Source: Bacteroidota bacterium
GTDB lineage: Bacteria > Bacteroidota > Bacteroidia > Chitinophagales > Saprospiraceae
Assembly: GCA_024642705.1 (NCBI GenBank)
Contig: JAHEAQ010000042.1
Location: forward strand, 1-40,387
DNA: 40,387 bases
Direction of reading: 5' to 3'
Shown here: in pieces, positions 1 to 7,965 of the stretch
How positions within the stretch are numbered: the first letter of the stretch is position 1
Layout of the letters: each line of letters opens with the position of its first letter
The notes under the pieces: model-generated
The model's database searches: none
Told to the model about the DNA's origin: nothing
Seen by the model: only the letters and a program-made list of their open reading frames with translations
Program-made: the position numbers and the translations under genes

Positions 1-347
1 CCTTTAAATTCTTGTTTACCAATCCAAGTCACTAATCCAGCAACTATTGCCATATGTCCATCATGGCCGCATTTATGCGAAATGCCAGGAAAATCAGATT
101 TGTAGCCGAAATCATTTTCTTCCTGAATTGGGAGAGCATCTAATTCGCATCTGATCAATATTGCAGGACCTTTTTCTGGAAAATCAAATATTGCGACTAA
201 GCCGTGGCCTCCAATATTTTTTATTATTTTAGCATTGCTATGTTTTTTGATGAATTCCAAAATACGCTGAGAAGTTCGTTCTTCGTACCCCGAAAGTTCA
301 GGATTTTGGTGTATTAGCTTTCGCAATTTCTTTATTTCATCCAGCAT
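1..347 (-). CDS. M20 family amidohydrolase (N-acyl amino acid / IAA-conjugate hydrolase type), C-terminus outside window
   Basis: This is the N-terminal 115 codons of a zinc amidohydrolase; the rest lies beyond base 1. Translation from the ATG at 347 gives an RKLIHQNPELSGYEE start, then CELDALPIQEE and HKCGHDGHMA. These match the M20D signature, in which Asp of DALP and the Cys and His of CGHD belong to the metal site. Family members remove acyl or aminoacyl groups from N-acylated amino acids. The start is supported by an AAGGA-like ribosome site just upstream. It follows the 2-hydroxyacid dehydrogenase by 45 nt on the same strand, so it may be the last gene of the sugar-acid operon or an independent gene. 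The usual Arg before the metal Asp (RxDxDALP) is present as R-C-E-L-D. Substrate cannot be predicted. Confidence 0.85.
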   Translation of the reverse strand, partial: MLDEIKKLRKLIHQNPELSGYEERTSQRILEFIKKHSNAKIIKNIGGHGLVAIFDFPEKGPAILIRCELDALPIQEENDFGYKSDFPGISHKCGHDGHMAIVAGLVTWIGKQEFK

Positions 348-392
348 CAATATCCTTGATTATTAGATATTTACAATGATTGAACCAATTGA

Positions 393-1349
393 TTATTGTA
401 ATTCCTTCCGATTAAAAATGCAATTATCCGAAGGTTTTTCTCCTCTTAGAATTGCTAAAGTATTGTCCACTGTCATCACACACATTTGGGTATAAGTTGT
501 CGCTGTTAGGCTGCCCACATGGGCTGTGATAAGAGATCTAGGGTGGGAGAGTAACTTGTCATTTGGTTCAGGGGGTTCCAAAGACAATACATCCGCAGCA
601 AAACCACCAATTCTATTATTTTCAATAGCTTCCAAAAGAGCATCCTGATCTATCACTTTTCCCCTTGCAGTATTGATTAATAAAGCTGTATTTTTCATTT
701 TACTTAAAGCTTTTGCATCAATCAAATTTTCTGTTCCTTTTGTTAATGGCAAATGAATACTAATAATATCTGATTCCTTGAGAAGAACATCGAATTCTGC
801 ATAGGAATAATTCACTTCTTCTTTTTTCGCACTCCAATAGATTACATTCATTCCCATAGCTTTTGCTATTTTGGCCACTTTTTTACCAATATTCCCAAGT
901 CCTAAAATGCCTAAAGTTTTTCCATTGATTTCATCTCCTTCATATTCATTCCTCCATTTCCAATTACCTGCTTTTGTAGCCTGAATAGCGGCAAATAAAT
1001 TTCGCTGTAACATCAACATTAATGAAATGGTATGTTCAGCCATAGTTGCTGCGTTAGAGTTGGGTGCATTGACTACTTTTATGCCTCTTTTTGTTGCTTC
1101 ATTTACTTCAATGTTATCTAGTCCCACTCCGCATCGTGCTACTATTTTCAATTGTGGACAAGCATCCATCAATTGGGCGTTGACTTGACCTTTGCCGCGT
1201 GTAATGATAGCGTCAATTTGATTTTTAGCAATAATTTGATCAATGGATTGGATACCAAAAGCTTCGTGTACGTTAACGTCTCCGGCATTTTCAAGAATAT
1301 CCATAGCAGCTTTAGCTACAGTTTCAAGAAGTAATATGTTTTTTTTCAT
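393..1349 (-). CDS. D-isomer-specific 2-hydroxyacid dehydrogenase
   Basis: A 318-residue NAD(P)-dependent oxidoreductase of the D-3-phosphoglycerate dehydrogenase / hydroxypyruvate reductase family, which interconverts 2-keto acids and D-2-hydroxy acids in the cytoplasm. Visible features are the Rossmann motif GLGNIG at 150-155 and the catalytic set Arg229 (NTARG), Glu258 and His277 (AHVG). There is no ACT or other regulatory domain, so a biosynthetic SerA role is less likely. The acidic residue that usually follows the second Rossmann strand and selects NAD is replaced by Ser173, followed by AKK, which suggests NADP preference (inference). It starts 3 nt after the VOC gene stop, so it is cotranscribed in the sugar-acid operon, probably reducing or oxidising the keto acid made by the upstream dehydratase. 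Confidence 0.88.
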   Translation of the reverse strand: MKKNILLLETVAKAAMDILENAGDVNVHEAFGIQSIDQIIAKNQIDAIITRGKGQVNAQLMDACPQLKIVARCGVGLDNIEVNEATKRGIKVVNAPNSNAATMAEHTISLMLMLQRNLFAAIQATKAGNWKWRNEYEGDEINGKTLGILGLGNIGKKVAKIAKAMGMNVIYWSAKKEEVNYSYAEFDVLLKESDIISIHLPLTKGTENLIDAKALSKMKNTALLINTARGKVIDQDALLEAIENNRIGGFAADVLSLEPPEPNDKLLSHPRSLITAHVGSLTATTYTQMCVMTVDNTLAILRGEKPSDNCIFNRKELQ

Positions 1350-1352
1350 CGA

Positions 1353-1838
1353 CTACTTATGGTAAAGTGTGGCATCTTTTGATTTATAACCACGAAAATC
1401 ATTTCTTCCGGAAACATAAATTCCATCTTTAAAAAGTTCATCTTCAAATATAGCTGGATCTATATAAGAACCTGGTAATGAAGATAATTCAACCAAATTT
1501 CCAGACGGATCTCTTACAAACATTTGTATTGGTCCATCGGGAAGTTGGCGAACCTTTCCCCAAGGAGTAATATCAATAACACCTAATTCTTTCATTCGGA
1601 AAAAGATGGTATTAATATCATCCACTTGCATGCAAATATGACCTCTGAAGGAATAGGTATCATCCCACTCTGTAAGGTGCAATTGTTGATCTTCATTAAA
1701 TTTGAAAAATGCTGTTGGATAATCAAAAAGGAAGGCTGGGATAGGTTCCAAGCCTAATTCTTTTTCATAAAATTCACAGGCCTTTTCCAGATTGCTTACC
1801 ACTAATGCTACATGGTTGATTCTTACTGCTTTTGCCAT
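1353..1838 (-). CDS. VOC (glyoxalase/bleomycin-resistance fold) metalloprotein
   Basis: A 161-residue vicinal-oxygen-chelate protein made of two beta-alpha-beta-beta-beta modules. Likely metal ligands are His9 (NHVAL), His54 (QQLHLTE), His67 (GHICM) and Glu117 (NLVEL), spaced as in glyoxalase I and related isomerases or lyases. A C-terminal tail of about 35 residues after the last ligand strand is longer than in a minimal VOC protein. It lies between the enolase-superfamily enzyme (7 nt upstream) and the hydroxyacid dehydrogenase (3 nt downstream), so it is almost certainly a step in the same pathway rather than a stand-alone resistance protein. Possible roles are isomerisation, epimerisation or dioxygenation of a pathway intermediate; the sequence does not decide between them. 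Confidence 0.82.
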   Translation of the reverse strand: MAKAVRINHVALVVSNLEKACEFYEKELGLEPIPAFLFDYPTAFFKFNEDQQLHLTEWDDTYSFRGHICMQVDDINTIFFRMKELGVIDITPWGKVRQLPDGPIQMFVRDPSGNLVELSSLPGSYIDPAIFEDELFKDGIYVSGRNDFRGYKSKDATLYHK

Positions 1839-1845
1839 GATATTA

Positions 1846-3009
1846 TTATTTTTGTTTAAATTCTTTTACAAAATCCCAATTTGGACTAACTCCTAAACCA
1901 GGTTTGGTCGGTGCTTTAAGTTTTCCATTTTCGACTACAATTTGTTCATTTACAAGATCATACATCATTGGGTTTCCACCAAGTGAGAATTCAATGACAA
2001 TGGCTGCGGGTGATGCAAAAGCAACACTTGCACCTGCCATAAATGAAAATGCAGATCCCCAGCAATGTGGAGCCAATTCTAATTGATAAGTATGTGCCAA
2101 TTGGGCAACTCTAAATGATTCTGTAATACCACCAATAATTGCACAATCTGGTTGTAAAACATCTACTGCCCTTACATCAATCAAATCGCGCATATCAAAT
2201 GCGGTATATTCGCTTTCTCCAGCAGCAATTGGAATATAAGTTGAATTTCTTACTTCGGCAGTTCCTATTCTGTTGTCAGGATTGATAGGCTCTTCAAACC
2301 AATACAAATTGCAATTTTCAACTTCTTTGCAGAATTTTTTCGCTTCAGGAACACTAAATGTTCCATGAGCGTCAGTCATTAATTTTATGTTTTCAGGAAG
2401 TGCTTCGCGAGCAGCTTTGACTCTTTTAACACTCTCTGCCACAGTTTTGTCCATGACTCCAACTCTCATTTTAACCCCTTCAAATCCTTTCGAAGTGTAG
2501 CTTAATAATTGTTCACCTATAGCATCTGCATTGGCCCATCCTCCACTTGCATATGCTTCCATCTCGTCCCTGCACGAGCCTCCAAGTAGTTCAACTACAG
2601 GTACTCCCAGCATTTTTCCTTTAAGATCCCAAAGTGCAGTATCTACTCCACTCATGGCTGAAACAGTCAGTCCTCGACGACCTAAAATAGGAAATTTTCT
2701 TCCTCTAGAAAGTGCATAATGATCACGTGTGCCATTATAAATATGCTCCCAAATTCTTGAAATATTCCTCGCATCTTTGCCAACAAGTTGTGGTTTTATT
2801 TCATTTTCAATACAACTCACGATTGATGCGCACGATCCTGAAGAACCAACAGCTGCTTTAGCTTCACCAAAACCTTGTAGCCCTGAATCAGTAGTAACAA
2901 CAACTAATGTCATGTCAAAATGGGTTAATAATCCATAATCTGAAACATGTTGTTTGTTTCCTGGAATTGGGCAACTTAGCCAAAAAGCTTCAATATTTGC
3001 TATTTTCAT
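1846..3009 (-). CDS. Enolase-superfamily enzyme, mandelate racemase subgroup; candidate sugar-acid dehydratase
   Basis: A 387-residue cytoplasmic enzyme with the N-terminal capping domain and C-terminal barrel of the mandelate racemase / muconate lactonizing superfamily. Candidate metal ligands are Asp213 (TDAHG), Glu239 or Glu240 (WFEEP) and Glu265 (AAGES). The base motif after strand 2 is Lys180-Met-Arg182 rather than the usual K-x-K. The His-Asp dyad is His315 (APHC) with Asp288 (LQPD). His215, two residues after the metal Asp, recalls the D-x-H arrangement of D-galactonate dehydratase. Such enzymes abstract the proton alpha to a carboxylate, and most dehydrate aldonic or aldaric acids to 2-keto-3-deoxy acids. 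It abuts the TIM-barrel epimerase gene with no spacer. Exact substrate is unknown; a racemase or cycloisomerase is the alternative. Confidence 0.85.
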   Translation of the reverse strand: MKIANIEAFWLSCPIPGNKQHVSDYGLLTHFDMTLVVVTTDSGLQGFGEAKAAVGSSGSCASIVSCIENEIKPQLVGKDARNISRIWEHIYNGTRDHYALSRGRKFPILGRRGLTVSAMSGVDTALWDLKGKMLGVPVVELLGGSCRDEMEAYASGGWANADAIGEQLLSYTSKGFEGVKMRVGVMDKTVAESVKRVKAAREALPENIKLMTDAHGTFSVPEAKKFCKEVENCNLYWFEEPINPDNRIGTAEVRNSTYIPIAAGESEYTAFDMRDLIDVRAVDVLQPDCAIIGGITESFRVAQLAHTYQLELAPHCWGSAFSFMAGASVAFASPAAIVIEFSLGGNPMMYDLVNEQIVVENGKLKAPTKPGLGVSPNWDFVKEFKQK

Positions 3010-3897
3010 TTATTTTATAAGAGGTCTAAGGGTTTCTATTGTTTTTCTTGTAAGCATAGTGTAAAACTCGTCTGTCATTGCAGCACTCCCATGATCTTCA
3101 AGGAATTTTTTTGCTTGCGGATCCAAACCTTCAGGGTTGTGATCTATAGAATTTGGGAATGGATTAGCAGGGGTCCTATCCAAAGGTGGACAAAATTCTA
3201 CTGAAAGTACTTGATCATAGTTAATTTCATCCAATGTTTTCAATATTTTCTTCCAATCTAAAGTGCCCATTCCTGGTGCCATTCTATTGTTATCTGATAC
3301 ATGGAAATTTACCAATCGAGAACCTACGCGTTTAATAGCTTCAATCATATTGTTCTCTTCAATATTCATATGAAAAGTGTCAAGAGCAACACCACAATTT
3401 GGTCCAACTGCTTTTGCCAATTCAAGAGCTTGATCTCCTCGATTGATAAAATAGGTTTCAAATCGATTTATTGGCTCAATTCCAATCAATAATCCTTCAT
3501 TTTCAGTATAATGGTACACTTCTTTAATACCTTCGACAGCCAATTCCCAGTCTTCTTCTGGCCTTCCCTCAGGTATAACTTTGCCTACAGTCGAAGGAAC
3601 CAATGAAATAACCTTTCCATTTAGTTCTTTGACCATTTTTGCAACTTGCATTACGTATTTTATGGATTCAGCTCTTTGTTTTTTATCCTTAGCTAATAGA
3701 TTGCGTTCATCCAACATTAGCGTTACTGAGCCCCAACAAGAAATACCATAGTCTTGCAATAATTTCAATACTTTTTTATTGTTGTACGCTTCTGGAGTTC
3801 CTTGGATTTCCAACTTGTCGTACCCAAGATTTGAAATTCTTCTAAGTGTAACTTCTAAAGGTTCTGCACGCATCCAATTGTGAATCCCAATTTCCAT
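3010..3897 (-). CDS. Sugar phosphate isomerase/epimerase family TIM barrel (D-tagatose 3-epimerase-like)
   Basis: A 295-residue xylose-isomerase-like TIM barrel (AP endonuclease 2 superfamily). The metal residues of the ketose 3-epimerase group are all visible: Glu147 in INRFE, Asp173 in ALDTFHM, His199 in NFHVSD and Glu234 in SVEF, with the conserved Arg205 after SDNN. Family members epimerise or isomerise free keto sugars or sugar derivatives with Mn or Mg. There is no signal peptide, so it is cytoplasmic, unlike the related Tat-exported protein at 35037-35987. It is the first gene of the operon that continues into the enolase-superfamily gene at the next base. An operon role in converting a sugar or hydroxy-keto acid before dehydration is inferred. 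Confidence 0.85.
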   Translation of the reverse strand: MEIGIHNWMRAEPLEVTLRRISNLGYDKLEIQGTPEAYNNKKVLKLLQDYGISCWGSVTLMLDERNLLAKDKKQRAESIKYVMQVAKMVKELNGKVISLVPSTVGKVIPEGRPEEDWELAVEGIKEVYHYTENEGLLIGIEPINRFETYFINRGDQALELAKAVGPNCGVALDTFHMNIEENNMIEAIKRVGSRLVNFHVSDNNRMAPGMGTLDWKKILKTLDEINYDQVLSVEFCPPLDRTPANPFPNSIDHNPEGLDPQAKKFLEDHGSAAMTDEFYTMLTRKTIETLRPLIK

Positions 3898-4014
3898 ATT
3901 TATTTTGCTTTATTGTTTGAGCAAGTAATATAAATCAATTTTTTTATTTGATAAAGTTTAGACTTTCAATCTATAAAAAAATGAATGGTGTAATTGAACT
4001 TAGATTTGCTTTTA

Positions 4015-7000
4015 TCAATCTATTTTAACTAATTTTTGATATTTGATTAGTCTGCTTTTTTCATCTTTCAAAACACCTAAATACATGCCTTTTGATAAGG
4101 GTTCTAAATTTATGAAGCCAATATTTTTAAGTGGTATTTTTTCCAAAACTGATTTTCCTTGTAAATCATAAATTTCAAAATATAGCAAATCCGAAAGTTC
4201 GTTTATAATAGTTATCGAATGTGAAAATGGATTTGGAAAAATTTTCACTTTTGAATCAATCCATGAATCATTAGTTGAAGTACTGCAAGCAGCAGTATTT
4301 TCTTCAATAATTTCAAAACTTTCAACTTTTTCACATCCGTTTCCATCAGTGATAGTTACACTATATAAATTAGCTTCAAGATTCGAAATATTATTAGTCG
4401 TTGCTCCATTATTCCAAAGGTATGAGTAGGGTAGGTTGCTACCATTGACTTCTAAGAATATATTTCCAAGTGTATTAGTGCAAATCGTGTCAGTACCGAA
4501 AATTATAACCTGTATGGTATCTAATTCTGTAATATTAATACTCAATTCGCCACTGCACCCCCTGCTGTCAGTAATTACGACTGAATAAATATTTGGTAAA
4601 ATGTTTTCTAGCTTTTCTGTGGTTTCATTCGTATTCCATAAATAAGAATATGGTGCGATTCCATTAGATGGAAGAACTGTTATTGTGGTCATTTCTCCTT
4701 TGCATAATAAATCTTCACCTGTTATAATTCCTGAAATATTTTCAGATTCATTTATGGTGTAACTTACTTCCCCTTTGCATCCTTTCGCATCGGTAATGGT
4801 AACAATATAATCGCCAACATTAAGATTTTCTATAACGCTATTCGTTGAATTTGTGCTCCAATGAAAGGTATAAGGCCCTTCACCATTTATCACTTCAACG
4901 GATAATTGCCCTAAATTTCCTGGACATAAATTTTCTGTGCCGGTAATAATACCATTTATGTTAGCACAATCATTTTCAAAATGAAAACCAAAATCAACTG
5001 TCATGTTTCCAGAAGGGTCATAGTCAAACCAATCGTCGATTCTATCACCATCATTTAAGGGCTCTCCATCCGCAGTCAATGTAATAATCCCTGATGCATA
5101 ATCATATTCACCTAAACCAGGAAATTCGAATCCTTGCCTTCCGTTGTTATCGTTGTTAATGTCGTTGTTTGGATCTGAATATCCACCTGAACTCACCATA
5201 TTATGAAGTGGCCTTCCTTCTTCCCAATTTTCTAATGACCATACAAAAACAAGATAATTTCCTGGTCCTAAGCCAGTAAAACGGTAATAGCCATTTTCAT
5301 CGGTGATAGTAGCACCCAAGTATTTTTCATAATCTGGAATTCCATCATTGTTTGAATCTCCCCACAATAATAATTTTACGCCTTCAATTCCAGGTTCACC
5401 AAAATCATCAAGGCCATTTTGATTGAGATCATGCCAAACTCTATTTCCAATAGAATTGGAACCTAAAACTGGTGGGCTTCCAAAAACATACTCTGCCTGG
5501 AATTCTGCATCGTCCATAAAGTTTTCAGCTGTTATGTTTTGACTTTCGTCATTGATATTTCCCACAATAGGATCATCACTATACCGCAAAACAAATGGTC
5601 GTTTGTACAATTCCACTTTAATTAATTCCTTGTCTCCAGGAACGACCAATGAAAAATTGCAAATGTCATTTCTCCAAATGTGGAATCCCCAATCATAAGG
5701 TGTTCTGGCATAAGAATGAAATGGATTAAGGGCATGAAGAACAGTTCCGTCTTTATAAGTCAATTTTAAGGTAATGTCTCTAGGCGAAGCCATATGAGGC
5801 AAATATTGAGGGTCTTTTAAATGTTCAAAAGTGATTGCATTAGTCGGGTCTAATATTGGTGGAAGCGTTCCATTAAATTTGATTGGTTTATACACAATAT
5901 TCGCTTGAGATTGGAATTCATGTGCTGTTCCGTAAATCAAATATACAGGAACATTTGTTTTTTCTTCGCCTGGAACTTTAAATTGTTGATCAAATGGAAT
6001 TTCTTGATTTTGGGCGGGGTCTCTTTTATAAGTTCTTTTGCCATTTTCTTCAGATACAATCGGAAATCCTCCTTGCATGTTCAACTGATAATCTTTGTCC
6101 TCATTTCTGTAATGAACTTTTCCTTTTGTTACAGCATTTCCAACTAAATATTTGTGTATGGCTAACGCAGAAAAATCTCCAAATCCATCCCATGGATCCT
6201 TTCCTTCTGAGCGCTCTCCAAAACAATGATTGTTACGTTGCATAGCATCTGAAGTTTCTAATCCGGCAATTCCTCTTTCATTAAAATGGCATGTAGGATC
6301 AATAAATTCGTAAATATCTTGAATAAAATTCCAAGACTCACCTCTTCCTCCGCCATCATCATTTGCGCCCCCATATGGATATAAATATTGATATTGATCA
6401 GGATTTGAAATGTTATATGCTGACTCACCCCAATGCGGTAAACTTAATGCGTGGCCCAATTCATGGATAAAAACATCATCGTAATCAAAGCTAACGAACG
6501 ATTTGCCGCCTCCCCATCCACCAGGGGAGAGATTAAGTGTATTTCCAAAATATACTGTCGACAAATAATCGCCAGTACTTCGATGCAAATTGGAAAGAAA
6601 TAATAAAGCAATAGAATTAATCGAACCGTCAGAATAAATGCCATTTGATTGCATATCGCTCCGCCCTTTAAGACGAACCAATTGCTCTGTTTCATTATTT
6701 GCTATTATTTCAGGGAATACTATTTTTTCTGGAAAAATTCCAAATCTAATTGTACTTGCAGGTATTGCAGATGCCAATTCTTGGAGAAATCGATCAATAA
6801 TCGGGGTTCTATGAGGTTCTGTATTATAATCTAATACATCCATGTTGTACATCACCATATTTAATTCAGTGTACGGACCAATTTTTAGCTCATCTTGGGA
6901 AAGGAAAATAGAGGACGAACCAACTGTTATTTGAAGTGTTAATCCATTCTTTACCCAAATTTTAGGTAGAGTAACTGAAAAATAGTCTTCAAAATTTGGG

Positions 7001-7410
7001 ATATTTTCGTCAATGGAATTAGAAAGAATTTGAGGGCCTTTAAGGCACAGAGTTCCTAGGGAGTTTCCATTCATAAAACCTTCAACTTTAACGTCAGGTG
7101 AAATTCCTGTACCGGTAATTGCCAATTGCAAAAGTGCTGGTCTCTGACCAATAATGAAAAAGAAAGGGTGATCAATTTTGTGTCGATGCGTTTGGGCAAA
7201 ATAAACCCCTGAAATTTCTGCAGAATTGTTTATATTTCCAATACATTCTCCTTGGTCATTTGGTTCAGCAAAAACATACTCTTGAAAATTATAAGATGAG
7301 GGAAGTGCATTATTTGTATTAGCTTGAATTGTACCTAAAGAATTTTGTGCATAAAATTTTATTGGCAGAAAGCAAATAGAAAAAACAAATAAAATAATCT
7401 TCTTTTTCAT
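4015..7410 (-). CDS. T9SS-secreted StcE/TagA-like (M66) zinc metalloprotease with SdrD_B and SprB modules
   Basis: An 1131-residue secreted protein with a signal peptide (residues 1-21, ending FYAQ). Residues about 65-170 resemble the N-terminal domain of StcE/TagA/dictomallein proteases (FAQTHRHKIDHPFFFIIGQRP; VKNGLTLQITVGS). The catalytic zinc site is H316-E317-L-G-H320 with His326; Ser323 stands where HExxHxxGxxH has Gly. An SdrD_B-like module starts near residue 650 (NRVWHDLNQNGLDDFGEPG). Three SprB-type repeats cover about 817-1036, and a type A T9SS sorting domain ends the protein from about 1055 (VKIFPNPF; LSKGMYLGVLK). StcE relatives cleave mucin-type O-glycoproteins, so a glycoprotein substrate outside the cell is inferred. 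It stands alone, after a 117-nt gap from the sugar-acid operon. Confidence 0.78.
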   Translation of the reverse strand: MKKKIILFVFSICFLPIKFYAQNSLGTIQANTNNALPSSYNFQEYVFAEPNDQGECIGNINNSAEISGVYFAQTHRHKIDHPFFFIIGQRPALLQLAITGTGISPDVKVEGFMNGNSLGTLCLKGPQILSNSIDENIPNFEDYFSVTLPKIWVKNGLTLQITVGSSSIFLSQDELKIGPYTELNMVMYNMDVLDYNTEPHRTPIIDRFLQELASAIPASTIRFGIFPEKIVFPEIIANNETEQLVRLKGRSDMQSNGIYSDGSINSIALLFLSNLHRSTGDYLSTVYFGNTLNLSPGGWGGGKSFVSFDYDDVFIHELGHALSLPHWGESAYNISNPDQYQYLYPYGGANDDGGGRGESWNFIQDIYEFIDPTCHFNERGIAGLETSDAMQRNNHCFGERSEGKDPWDGFGDFSALAIHKYLVGNAVTKGKVHYRNEDKDYQLNMQGGFPIVSEENGKRTYKRDPAQNQEIPFDQQFKVPGEEKTNVPVYLIYGTAHEFQSQANIVYKPIKFNGTLPPILDPTNAITFEHLKDPQYLPHMASPRDITLKLTYKDGTVLHALNPFHSYARTPYDWGFHIWRNDICNFSLVVPGDKELIKVELYKRPFVLRYSDDPIVGNINDESQNITAENFMDDAEFQAEYVFGSPPVLGSNSIGNRVWHDLNQNGLDDFGEPGIEGVKLLLWGDSNNDGIPDYEKYLGATITDENGYYRFTGLGPGNYLVFVWSLENWEEGRPLHNMVSSGGYSDPNNDINNDNNGRQGFEFPGLGEYDYASGIITLTADGEPLNDGDRIDDWFDYDPSGNMTVDFGFHFENDCANINGIITGTENLCPGNLGQLSVEVINGEGPYTFHWSTNSTNSVIENLNVGDYIVTITDAKGCKGEVSYTINESENISGIITGEDLLCKGEMTTITVLPSNGIAPYSYLWNTNETTEKLENILPNIYSVVITDSRGCSGELSINITELDTIQVIIFGTDTICTNTLGNIFLEVNGSNLPYSYLWNNGATTNNISNLEANLYSVTITDGNGCEKVESFEIIEENTAACSTSTNDSWIDSKVKIFPNPFSHSITIINELSDLLYFEIYDLQGKSVLEKIPLKNIGFINLEPLSKGMYLGVLKDEKSRLIKYQKLVKID
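4300..4960 (-). repeat. Three tandem SprB-type modules inside the M66-like protease gene
   Basis: Three units of about 73 codons follow one another. Each opens with an I-x-G-T/E-D/N-x-[I/L]-C segment (ITGTENLC, ITGEDLLC, IFGTDTIC). Each then has a P-Y-[ST]-[FY]-[LH]-W strand, an NxxAxxYxVTITDxxGC-like close and a Cys after the ITD motif. This is the pattern of SprB repeats in gliding adhesins and other large T9SS cargo. The copies differ in sequence, so they are old duplications rather than a recent DNA-level expansion. They probably act as a stalk or binding region between protease and sorting domain. Boundaries are approximate. Confidence 0.7.
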
Positions 7411-7498
7411 GATTTTTATTTTTTGGGATTGTATTAAAGTTTATAAACTAAAGCAATTTGAAGGATAATAGCAATTTTATTTTACTAATTTCAGCTAT

Positions 7499-7506
7499 TA
7501 ATTTTG
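7499..7506 (+). promoter_or_regulatory. Candidate -7 element (TAATTTTG) for the small membrane protein gene
   Basis: TAATTTTG matches the Bacteroidota -7 consensus TAnnTTTG exactly and lies 57 nt upstream of the ATG at 7564. No TTG occurs at the expected 17-23 nt upstream, so the call is weak. Confidence 0.3.
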
Positions 7507-7563
7507 TCAATTTTACCATTTTGGAGATCTTTTAATGCTTCAAATAATCCTATATTATAAAAA

Positions 7564-7932
7564 ATGAAACAAATAAAATGGTTTTGGATTTTTCTTGTGG
7601 GTATTAGTTTAGAATTGATTTATGGGGTTTACATCACATTTATAAAATGGTATGAAAGTGGTGTTATCGTTGATTTATTCTCTATTAATTTATTAATTTT
7701 TATTGGAGGGTGTATAATTGGAAATATGGTGAATTCACGTTATGTCTTGCAAGGTGCTTTAGTAGGTGTTGTAGCAGCCTTGTTTTATGTAGGTGCTACA
7801 TTAAATATGGTCATAGATGGCAATTTGCCTATTGATTTTGCTTATTTTCGAGAAGGAATTTTAAAAATAATAAGTGGGGCATTGGGTGGTTATGCGATGT
7901 ATAAAATTCAACTTTTGAAAGGGAAGAAATGA
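7564..7932 (+). CDS. Small integral membrane protein, unknown function
   Basis: A 122-residue protein I do not recognise. It has four hydrophobic segments at roughly residues 5-25, 36-56, 61-83 and 97-113, with glycine-rich stretches (GGCIIGN, ISGALGGY) that suggest close helix packing. Positive residues (KQIKW near the start, LLKGKK at the end) place both termini in the cytoplasm. It is one of the few plus-strand genes, divergent from the M66-like protease and convergent with the condensation-domain gene, whose stop lies 33 nt beyond. It therefore forms its own transcription unit. A role in the inner membrane is all that can be said. Confidence 0.6.
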   Translation: MKQIKWFWIFLVGISLELIYGVYITFIKWYESGVIVDLFSINLLIFIGGCIIGNMVNSRYVLQGALVGVVAALFYVGATLNMVIDGNLPIDFAYFREGILKIISGALGGYAMYKIQLLKGKK

Positions 7933-7965
7933 ATGATTTTAGATTAGCATAGGTACATTATCAAT

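Noticed and set aside
1152-1334. Plus-strand open frame opposite the hydroxyacid dehydrogenase
   Set aside because: Antisense shadow of a well-supported gene; no ribosome site and no recognisable protein. The same holds for the other open frames lying opposite the large genes.
6444-6695. Overlapping minus-strand frame inside the M66-like protease gene
   Set aside because: Lies in another frame of a gene with clear motifs; its product has no recognisable feature.
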